Below are positions 44,472 to 51,300 of a stretch of 64,000 nucleotides of DNA, piece by piece (positions within the stretch are counted from its first letter, which is position 1; each line of letters starts with the position of its first letter). This DNA comes from Bacillota bacterium (lineage in GTDB: Bacteria > Bacillota > Clostridia > Oscillospirales > Acutalibacteraceae), in the NCBI GenBank assembly GCA_023416955.1, contig JAEZGM010000021.1:1-64000 (forward strand), read 5' to 3'. Below the pieces are notes generated by a model, which had not been told where the DNA came from, searched no databases, and saw only the letters and a program-made list of their open reading frames with translations. The translations under genes were made by a program, and so were the position numbers.

Positions 44472-44512
44472 AAAATATTGCCGGAGAGCGGTTTGTCCGG
44501 CAATATTTTCTC
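44472..44512 (+). terminator. Terminator of hom-thrB-lysC operon
   Basis: A perfect 14-bp stem AAAATATTGCCGGA (44472-44485) with 44496-44509 around a 10-base loop, ending in ATTTTC. It lies 8 bases after the lysC stop. Confidence 0.85.
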
Positions 44513-44561
44513 ATTTTACTTGCTTTTTCTTCTTGTATGTGCTAGAATAAATTTCGTTGTT

Positions 44562-44638
44562 TCCGGGTGTGGCGCAGTTGGTAGCGCGCTTGACTGGGGG
44601 TCAAGAGGCCGTGAGTTCAAGTCTCGCCACTCGGACCA
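44562..44638 (+). tRNA. tRNA-Pro, anticodon GGG
   Basis: A full cloverleaf of 74 nt plus encoded CCA. The acceptor stem TCCGGGT (44562-44568) pairs with ACTCGGA (one G-U pair). The anticodon stem CTTGA/TCAAG encloses loop CTGGGGG, which gives anticodon GGG (Pro, codon CCC). The T arm is GTGAG-TTCAAGT-CTCGC. The 3' end CACTCGGACCA (44628-44638) is repeated downstream at 46536-46546 and 48174-48184, so this gene appears to be the attachment site of a small island. Confidence 0.96.
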
Positions 44639-44642
44639 AAAT

Positions 44643-44690
44643 CGTTTCTACAGGAATTGAGTTATCATTCTGTAGAAACGTTTTTTATTT
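44643..44690 (+). terminator. Terminator after tRNA-Pro
   Basis: A perfect 11-bp stem CGTTTCTACAG (44643-44653) with CTGTAGAAACG (44670-44680), followed by TTTTTTATTTT. Confidence 0.9.
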
Positions 44691-44772
44691 TGTGCTATAA
44701 TTTACTAGAAAATATACCGACTAAACGGAAGGGTAAACAGGGATTTGAAGAAATATGCAAAGAAGGAGCAAT

Positions 44773-45417
44773 GTGACCGTGGTTTTGGAAAATAAAAAAA
44801 CAATTCTGTTCTTTTTGCTTGATGGGTATGCGGACTGGGAAACCGGTTATGCAAGTGCCAAACTTCATAATTTGGGATACACTGTCCGTACAATTTCTCT
44901 GAAAGTGCAGTCTGTCAAGTCGCAAGGGGAATTTTTGACGTCTATTGACTATTCGTTGGATACATTCCACGATTATCAAAATCTTGCAGCGCTGCTTTTG
45001 ATTGGTGGCACTGGCTGGGGAGATCAGCATTTAATAAAGGGATATGATAGAAACCTATATAATGAAAATGCCAGTAAAGGCATAAAGGGGTTTATTGATC
45101 ATAGTCTTTCCATTCCAAACGTTACGGTTGCTGCTATCTGTGACGGAGCAACTTTTATGGCTGACAATGGCTATTTAGATAAAATCCCACATACAGGAAA
45201 TTCTCTTGCACATTTGAGTGAAAAAGCTCTGGGATATGAAGGTAAAGACTTCTTTCAAGAAAAGCAGGCAGTTTCCAGTGATAGAATTATTACAGCAAAC
45301 GGGACTGCGCCTTTGGAATTTTCTCGTGAAATCTTGATTTCACTTAACGAATTAGGGAGTAAAGAAAAAGTGAATGAATGGTATCTGTTTAATAAAAAAG
45401 GAAGCTTTCCGTCGTGA
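44773..45417 (+). CDS. DJ-1/PfpI-family protein
   Basis: About 214 residues of the DJ-1/PfpI (class I glutamine amidotransferase-like) superfamily. It shows the strand TILFFLLDGYADWE with the conserved Glu near residue 22 and the nucleophile elbow VAAICDGATFMADNGYL with Cys. Clostridial members include putative glyoxalases, chaperones and regulators. The usual His after Cys (CHG) is Asp here. GTG at 44773, preceded by AAGGAG, is a better start than ATG 44755. It is the only gene in the first unit of the tRNA-Pro island. Confidence 0.8.
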   Translation: MTVVLENKKTILFFLLDGYADWETGYASAKLHNLGYTVRTISLKVQSVKSQGEFLTSIDYSLDTFHDYQNLAALLLIGGTGWGDQHLIKGYDRNLYNENASKGIKGFIDHSLSIPNVTVAAICDGATFMADNGYLDKIPHTGNSLAHLSEKALGYEGKDFFQEKQAVSSDRIITANGTAPLEFSREILISLNELGSKEKVNEWYLFNKKGSFPS

Positions 45418-45469
45418 AAGCTAAATAGACGACTTCCAATTTGCCGGTTTGTTTTGCAAATATAGGGGT

Positions 45470-45550
45470 GTAATATTCGTTTGCCTGATACCGAAAACCA
45501 TTATTTTATGCGGGTCCCCGAGTTTGTCGTTATGAACACTCGTACCATTG
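45470..45550. repeat. 81-bp direct repeat, copy A
   Basis: This segment and 46469-46549 are identical at 77 of 81 positions. It begins GTAATATTCGTTTGCCTGAT and ends with CACTCGTACCA (45537-45547), one base different from the tRNA-Pro 3' end. Here GTCGTTATGAACACTCG (45526-45542) also pairs with 45562-45578 in a long hairpin that copy B lacks. Confidence 0.85.
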
Positions 45551-45579
45551 CAAATGACCCTCGAGTGGTCATAACGACA

Positions 45580-45612
45580 AAAACAGGTTGACAACGTGTC
45601 AGCCTGTTTTAT
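45580..45612 (+). terminator. Terminator of the first island unit
   Basis: A 14-bp stem AAAACAGGTTGACA (45580-45593) with TGTCAGCCTGTTTT (45597-45610), including one U-G pair and a 3-base loop, followed by AT. Confidence 0.7.
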
Positions 45613-45650
45613 TTCGCGCAGGAAACTAATTTTACTTGCATCCAGAATTC

Positions 45651-45678
45651 TTGACTTTTCTCATAATTGATGTATAAT
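45651..45678 (+). promoter_or_regulatory. Promoter of DUF2798 gene
   Basis: TTGACT (45651-45656), 16 bases, consensus TATAAT (45673-45678). Transcription would start near 45685, about 100 bases upstream of the coding start and ahead of a leader terminator. Confidence 0.75.
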
Positions 45679-45715
45679 AATAAGCAAATAAAATATTTTG
45701 TGCGTATAAGAAATC

Positions 45716-45755
45716 AGCACGGAACTACTTGTTAGTTTCGTGCTTTATTTTTTTG
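45716..45755 (+). terminator. Leader terminator (possible attenuator) before DUF2798 gene
   Basis: A 12-bp stem AGCACGGAACTA (45716-45727) with TAGTTTCGTGCT (45733-45744), followed by TTATTTTTTT. It lies between the promoter and the start codon, so read-through must be controlled or only partial. Its other arm for an antiterminator is not obvious. Confidence 0.65.
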
Positions 45756-45783
45756 CTCAAAATATTCGAATGGAGAAAAATAA

Positions 45784-46284
45784 ATGGAATTTATGATGAA
45801 GTTGCCGCGTAACAAAAAGGAGTTCACACTGTTTCTGGCCGTTATTTCAGTTGTTTCCGTTAATATTATCGCACCGCTTATTACATTTTTTGAGGTAGGA
45901 TTCCACTTGTACATTTGGGCCGATACCCTCAAAGTCATTCCATTTATTTGGCTTTCTGTCATTGCGCTTGTGCTGCTCACCTATAAGCCTGCCGCATGGT
46001 TGACCTCCCGTATTGTGAAGGCAGAAGACAGCTTTGGCTATCATATTTTGATCAATATACTCTTTTCCGTATTGCTGATGTCGATCTTTCTGACGGTGTT
46101 CGGTACCTGGATCGGGAACCGCCAAATTAGTATGACTCCGATCCGTCTGTTTTTTTACAAATGGCCTCGTAATTTTTCTATTTCATTCTTTGTCGAGTCG
46201 TGTATTGCCCAGCCATTAGCTCGTCTGGTGATGCTGAAGTTGCACCAGCATAAGGATGCGAAGACACAATCAATACAGGCATAA
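45784..46284 (+). CDS. DUF2798 membrane protein
   Basis: A 166-residue membrane protein with four predicted helices in two similar pairs: FLAVISVVSVNIIAPLITFF and WLSVIALVLLTYKPAAWLTS in the first half, INILFSVLLMSIFLTVFGTW and WPRNFSISFFVESCIAQPLA in the second. The repeated N/P-containing helices and WPRNFSxxF match DUF2798, a widespread uncharacterised family. It forms its own unit between the two 81-bp repeats, with its own promoter and leader terminator. ATG has GGAGAAA upstream. Confidence 0.8.
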   Translation: MEFMMKLPRNKKEFTLFLAVISVVSVNIIAPLITFFEVGFHLYIWADTLKVIPFIWLSVIALVLLTYKPAAWLTSRIVKAEDSFGYHILINILFSVLLMSIFLTVFGTWIGNRQISMTPIRLFFYKWPRNFSISFFVESCIAQPLARLVMLKLHQHKDAKTQSIQA

Positions 46285-46468
46285 CCCAAACAGGAGCCAC
46301 TTGGGAAACACTTTTGTAAGCGGCCTTTTTTTGTCAATTTTTCTTTTTATGTACCACTGTTTCCGATATTCCCGATTACCTGCCATTTGAGAGAACCAGA
46401 TTATCCTGTATACGAAAACGCCGCCCATAGCTCCACTTGGGTGGCACCTTAATACTAAGACAGAAGTA

Positions 46469-46549
46469 GTAATATTCGTTTGCCTGATGCCGAAAACCTT
46501 TATTTTATGCGGGTTCCCGAGTTTGTCGTTATGAACACTCGGACCATTG
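46469..46549. repeat. 81-bp direct repeat, copy B, ending in a tRNA-Pro 3'-end copy
   Basis: 77 of 81 positions match copy A at 45470-45550. CACTCGGACCA (46536-46546) is identical to the last 11 bases of tRNA-Pro including CCA. CCGAGT (46518-46523 region) can pair with ACTCGG in a short acceptor-like stem. The unit between the two copies contains only the DUF2798 gene. Confidence 0.85.
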
Positions 46550-46581
46550 AAAAGACCGTCGACTTTTGTCGGCGGTCTTTT
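46550..46581 (+). terminator. tRNA-type terminator beside displaced tRNA 3' end
   Basis: AAAAGACCG (46550-46558) pairs with CGGTCTTTT (46573-46581), with TCGAC/GTCGG pairing inside. It follows the tRNA 3'-end copy by three bases, as a terminator follows a real tRNA. A decayed version lies at 48188-48221. Confidence 0.75.
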
Positions 46582-46692
46582 GCTTTGCCAGTATTTATGC
46601 GGGTTTGTGGCCGTTGGATTTGGTGGAAGTTCTATAATTACACTCGGCAGCAAATTTGAGTGGCAGGATTTTTCTGATTTATTGGCTATTTC

Positions 46693-46746
46693 TTGACTTC
46701 TGTGTTCAATAAGTATAATATATTATACAAATCATACTTATTGAAC
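46693..46746 (+). promoter_or_regulatory. Promoter and operator of AbrB-like gene
   Basis: TTGACT (46693-46698) with TATAAT (46714-46719, 15-base spacing) or TAATAT (17-base spacing). A perfect inverted repeat GTTCAATAAGTAT (46704-46716) and ATACTTATTGAAC (46734-46746) encloses the -10 and start region. It is well placed as an autorepression site for the AbrB-like protein. Confidence 0.75.
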
Positions 46747-46759
46747 CTGGAGGACAGAC

Positions 46760-46972
46760 ATGAGTACAAAAAAAGGAAAATATGCCTGGACAGTTACGGT
46801 CGGTGAAAAAGGGCAAATCGTGATTCCGAAGCAGGCAAGAGACATATTCAACATCAAATCCGGCGACACGCTGATTATGCTCGCCGATGAAAAGAAAGGT
46901 ATTGCCATTCCGCCCAAAGAAAGCTTTGCTGAACTTGCAGCAAAAATCTTTGCAGATAAGGAGGAGAATTGA
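46760..46972 (+). CDS. AbrB/MazE/SpoVT-family DNA-binding protein
   Basis: A 70-residue swapped-hairpin AbrB-domain regulator. GEKGQIVIPKQARDIFNIKSGD is the classic motif at residues 15-36, followed by a short basic/acidic tail. Proteins like this act as transition-state regulators or as antitoxins; here the partner gene is an acyltransferase, not a toxin. Its stop lies 2 bases before the acyltransferase ATG. ATG follows GGAGGACAGAC. A perfect 13-bp inverted repeat over its promoter suggests autoregulation. Confidence 0.9.
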   Translation: MSTKKGKYAWTVTVGEKGQIVIPKQARDIFNIKSGDTLIMLADEKKGIAIPPKESFAELAAKIFADKEEN

Positions 46973-46974
46973 CA

Positions 46975-48045
46975 ATGAGAAAACACTACATAGACAATAT
47001 TCGCTGGGCTACAGTTTTGCTGGTTCTGGTTTATCACGTCTTTTATTTGTTCAATGGTGTGGGTGTGCTTGGCGGCGTCGGCAGTTTTTTGAAAGTACAG
47101 TATCAGGATGCCGTGCTATATTTCGTATACCCGTGGTTCATGGTATTACTATTCCTGATTTCCGGAATTAGTTCCCGGTATGCATTGGAGCATCGGAGTC
47201 ATAAGCAGTTTATAAAAGACAGAACTGTAAAGCTGCTTGTTCCGTCCACGCTCGGACTCTTTGTGTTTCAATGGATGGTTGGTTACTTCAACATAAAGCT
47301 CGGCGGTGGCTGGGATATGATTCCGGCATTCATCCGCTACCCTGTCATGGTCATTTCAGGGATCGGCCCATTATGGTTTATCCAGATGTTGTGGGTGTTC
47401 TCACTGCTGCTTGTGCTGATTCGGAAAATCGATTCTAAGGATAAATTCTACACGCTCTGCGGAAAGTGTAAACTTTTCGTGATCCTGTTTCTTTTCCTTC
47501 CCCTCTGGGGAGCGTCGCAGATCCTCAACATGCCGATCATTACGACTTATCGCTTCGGTATTTACTTTGTTGCATTTTTGATCGGTTATTTCATATTCTC
47601 TCACGATGAGATTCAGGACAAAGTGCAGAGGATTCACCTGCCGATGCTGATGATCGCTGTCGTGATGGGTATTGCTTATACGGCTTTTTATTTCGGCTGG
47701 AATTATGCTGACGATGCCTGCTTGAAAAGCATTTTCACCAATGCTTACCTGTGGATGGCGATTCTTGCAATTTTAGGCTGCGGAAAGACATGGCTCAACA
47801 AGACGTCGCAATTTGCAGTTTATATGACAAAATCGAGCTTTGGCATATACATCGTCCACTATCTTGTTGTGCTTTCTGCCTGTTATTTCCTGAAGCTCTA
47901 CACGGCCTTGCCTGTATTTGCAATTTATCTGATTGCCATTTTCTCAGTCCTTATCATTTCTCCCGCTTTATATGAGCTGCTGAAGCGTATCCCGATTCTG
48001 AGATATTTGGTTCTTGGCATCCAAAAGGATAAGATAAAAGAGTAG
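46975..48045 (+). CDS. Acyltransferase 3 family membrane protein
   Basis: A 356-residue integral membrane protein with about ten helices, of the acyltransferase 3 (OafA/YrhL-like) family that O-acylates surface sugars. The diagnostic N-terminal RKHYIDNIRWATVLLVLVYH carries the His thought to be catalytic, and the RxxxL-type loop is seen in SRYALEHRSHKQFIKDR. ATG has AGGAG 8 bases upstream, inside the end of the AbrB-like gene, so the pair forms a two-gene unit. It is flanked by copies of CTATAATTWCACTCGG at 46632-46647 and 48165-48180. Confidence 0.88.
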   Translation: MRKHYIDNIRWATVLLVLVYHVFYLFNGVGVLGGVGSFLKVQYQDAVLYFVYPWFMVLLFLISGISSRYALEHRSHKQFIKDRTVKLLVPSTLGLFVFQWMVGYFNIKLGGGWDMIPAFIRYPVMVISGIGPLWFIQMLWVFSLLLVLIRKIDSKDKFYTLCGKCKLFVILFLFLPLWGASQILNMPIITTYRFGIYFVAFLIGYFIFSHDEIQDKVQRIHLPMLMIAVVMGIAYTAFYFGWNYADDACLKSIFTNAYLWMAILAILGCGKTWLNKTSQFAVYMTKSSFGIYIVHYLVVLSACYFLKLYTALPVFAIYLIAIFSVLIISPALYELLKRIPILRYLVLGIQKDKIKE

Positions 48046-48159
48046 TAAGCAAATAAAAACCAATTGTAGTATAACCTGCAATCGGCTTTCATTTTACTTT
48101 TTTGGTGTAAATACTACTTGCTGACTACCTGTAAGCCATTGGTATTACTGGATTTCTCC

Positions 48160-48225
48160 AAGTCCTATAATTTCACTCGGACCATATTAAAAAAGACCGT
48201 CGACTTTTGTTGTCTGTCTTTGCTT
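48160..48225. repeat. Distal tRNA-Pro 3'-end copy with decayed terminator
   Basis: CACTCGGACCA (48174-48184) again matches the tRNA-Pro 3' end exactly, and the following AAAGACCGTCGACTTTTGT repeats the terminator at 46550-46581 with changes in its second arm. The preceding CTATAATTTCACTCGG also occurs, one base changed, at 46632-46647. It is the probable right boundary of the island. Confidence 0.7.
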
Positions 48226-48265
48226 TGCCTGTGTTTATGTTGGTCGATTTTATGCTGTGATCAAG

Positions 48266-48308
48266 AAAAGCTGACGGATTAGACAATTGTCTAATCCGTC
48301 AGCTTTTT
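48266..48308. terminator. Bidirectional palindrome terminator, acyltransferase/GH31
   Basis: A perfect 42-bp palindrome with 21-bp arms (48266-48286 and 48287-48307). T-runs lie on both sides. It sits between the convergent acyltransferase and GH31 genes and can end both. Confidence 0.85.
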
Positions 48309-48316
48309 CAGGTTAT

Positions 48317-51300
48317 TTATAAACGTTTCCTTCGCTGTAAAACAACGAATCCCGCTGCCGCAGCAATAATGAGTATGCAAATAATAGCGATTACGGTACC
48401 GGAGTTGTTTTGTGATTCTGAGTTACTTGGAGAGGAAGCAATAGCGCTGCTGCTTTCGGCAGCGGATGACGGTGCAGCGGATGAAATCGCTGATGAACTG
48501 GATGCAGTCACACTGCCACTACTTTCCGTTGCAGCTCCGTCAATTTTCGATTCGCTGATTACATAATCCGAACAGTGCTCAATGTCAAATTTCAGCCATC
48601 CGTCAGCGTCGACGGGAATGTCGGATTGAATTGTCTCCAGCATGTTCTTCTCCGGGTTATAGTAGTATGCAAATACGCTTTTACCCGCATACTTCGGTAT
48701 TTTCACTTGTATGGTTGCCTTCCCGGGAAGTTTGCCTTCATAACTGAAGTGAAGGTTTGTAAAGCCGGTTGCGCCTGTCAGTTTGCTGATTGCGTCTGCT
48801 TTGGGAGAAGTCTGGTCTATTCGGGTATCTAACTGACTTCCGTTTAAAGCACTGCCGGAGAGTTCGGAACCGTTAAACTGCCATTTGTACCAGCCTCCGT
48901 CAAAAACTACTGATTTCTTGCTTTGATTTTGTAAACGCTCAAACACATCTTTGTCAATACTAAACTTCTGGGAAACGTTTACAGAAACAATATCATTATT
49001 CTGTTGATTCGCGATACGGTTGATAAAATCATCACCCGTCAGTACAGTTTTTGGAATACTGTTGTTTGTATTTTGCACAGGTTGGGCCGTGTTTGCTTTT
49101 CCTGGCGATACGGCAGCTGATGACAAAGGTGTCAGCTGCTTCAGCGCCTTAGCCAGTGCGGTCTGTGCATCGTCAATCTGCTTTTGCGTGGCTTTTGCGG
49201 ATGACTGCACGGACAGTGCGGCGTTTAATGCGGTCTGAAACGCTTTCATGGAAGCAGTGGTATAATTTCCGCTGATTTTTTGAGCCGATTCAAGCGCTTT
49301 GGTAAGGGAAGCACGGTTTAAAGTGATTTTACCGCTTTCAAATGCTGACTTTGCTTTTTGCAGCGCGGAAAGCGCAGTTTCAATTTCCTTCTGGGTTGTG
49401 GCAGCGTTCAAAGCTTTTTGTGCGGCTGCGATTGCGTTTTGCAGCGCGGTAACGGCACTAGCCGGATACTGGCCCTCATATGAGCCGATCAGATCGGCTG
49501 AAGGAATGGTCTTTGCTATAGAACTGATCGCATTTTCGAGCGTGGATTTATCTAAGGTAAGTGGAGGCGCAGAGGTTCCGCCGCCACCGCCGCCGTTACC
49601 GCCAGAGGCAGCTTTGGAAACCGTGATGTGAACCTTGTTGGTTTGTACGGTAACAGGGTTGCCGGATTTGTTGTTCAGCGTGACAGTCGCCCAGATGTCA
49701 GCCGCCCCTGCTTTTATTGCGCTGAGTGCTCCGGTATTGCTTACGCTTACCACACTGCCGTCGCTGGATTGATATTGAATGACGGCATCTGTAAGGGACG
49801 CAGGCGTACCGTCGTTGTTGGTAGCATTGCTCAGTGAAATGGAAGCAGTTTGGCCGGCGGTAAGCTGTGTTTTGGTACATTGAGCAGTAACGGATTTCAA
49901 GGAACCGGCTTCCAAACCTCCGCTCAGCTCATAATTATGCCCGGCCTGATACGCGAATTTGATAGAGTGGTTAACCGTATTGCTGGTGAAACTTATCGTC
50001 TTATTATCAGTCGTATCTCTGACTTCAAGTGTTTCTGCAGACCATCCCGTATTGTTGTTTACAATCTTAGAGGTGGTTTTTCCGTCAATATAAGTATAGT
50101 CATAGGTGGAGCCGTTGTTGGCGATGGGGAACACTTCAACAAAGTAATTGCCCTTATTTTGCATGTCCTCGCCGACCAGAACACCCTTACCGCCTACAAA
50201 GGCAGGAATATTGTCAATCGGATGTGCACGATCTTTCAGGAGTGTGGGCCCTTCAAAGGTTTCGCCAGTGGAATAGTCAATCCATTTTCCCTCCGGCAGA
50301 TAAACGTCACGGGTATCGGCAGTAAGAAAGTCCGTTCCAAACTGCGGCGCCGCCAGAAGGCTTTCACCGAGCAACCACTCATATTGGCGATCCGTTGTGT
50401 TGGCCATTTTACCGACGTGGTCGTCATTCGGATAAGCAATATAAAGAGGAGTCAGGGAGTAGGGATAACCGGTTTTCCAGCTTTTCAGTGCCGCGTCGTA
50501 AATATACGGCGCGTAAGTGCTGTGCCAGTTAATCGCATTGAACGTCGCCTGCTTATAAGCGTCATTGTTCATTTTCAGTGCATTGATACCGATAGATGCA
50601 CTCGGGTTCAGAGCGGCGAACTGTGCATTGCGAACCAGATATTTCTGATAGTTTTTATCGGTAATGGTTCCGCCGGTTCCTCCGATGATATCAGGATACA
50701 CATTGGAAACACCGCTGGCAGCGTAAGCGAGCGTGTTGATAGGCATTCTGTCAGGCGACGAGTTGAAGCTGTTGTTGTTTGTGCCGTAATTCGCGTCGTT
50801 AATTCTTAAAATATCCCCTGACAGAGAGTAGGCACCGTTTCTCATAATCATGACGCTGTCGTCTTTGTCAATCATATAGGACAGAATTCGGTTCCAGTTG
50901 CCGTCATGATAGGTTCTGTCGTTGTTGAGGACCATAGTGTCTTCTTTGAAACCGTCTACACCCCAAAGTCCGGCGTTTTTACGGTACCATTCCAACGCAT
51001 TGGGGTTTCCACCGTCGATATAGGCGGTTAAACCTCTTTCACGGTTTCCGGTGGGATATTTTGCGTGTATTTTCATCAGGCTTCCATCTTCATTTTTCAG
51101 AAAATACCCCTTAGCAAGCGCCTCATTTACGAAATTTCCGTCCACCTCCGGGTGCCAGTCTCCTCCAAGAGAAGCGGGCAGCTTTAGATGTACGCGTAAG
51201 CCAAGCAGCAGCTTGATATCTTTGTCCTTAAAGAACGTTTTAATTCCTGCGGGGTCGGGAAACCTGGGGTTCGGCATTCCCTGGGCGGTGTCATTTCTTC

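Larger units (their letters stand above)
45418..45783. other. Island spacer: repeat copy, terminator, promoter and leader hairpin
   Basis: This 366-bp gap is densely structured. In order it holds the 81-bp repeat copy A (45470-45550), a hairpin-terminator (45580-45610), a sigma-A promoter (45651-45678) and a leader terminator (45716-45752) ahead of the DUF2798 gene. Confidence 0.7.

Noticed and set aside
45470..46549. Integron attC sites
   Set aside because: The 81-bp repeats have a hairpin, but I cannot find the RYYYAAC/GTTRRRY core pair, and there is no integron integrase. The tRNA-end explanation fits better.
49850..50809. 319-codon open frame antisense to the GH31 gene
   Set aside because: It lies wholly within a well-supported coding region, has no ribosome binding site or recognisable domain, and reflects the codon bias of the opposite strand.
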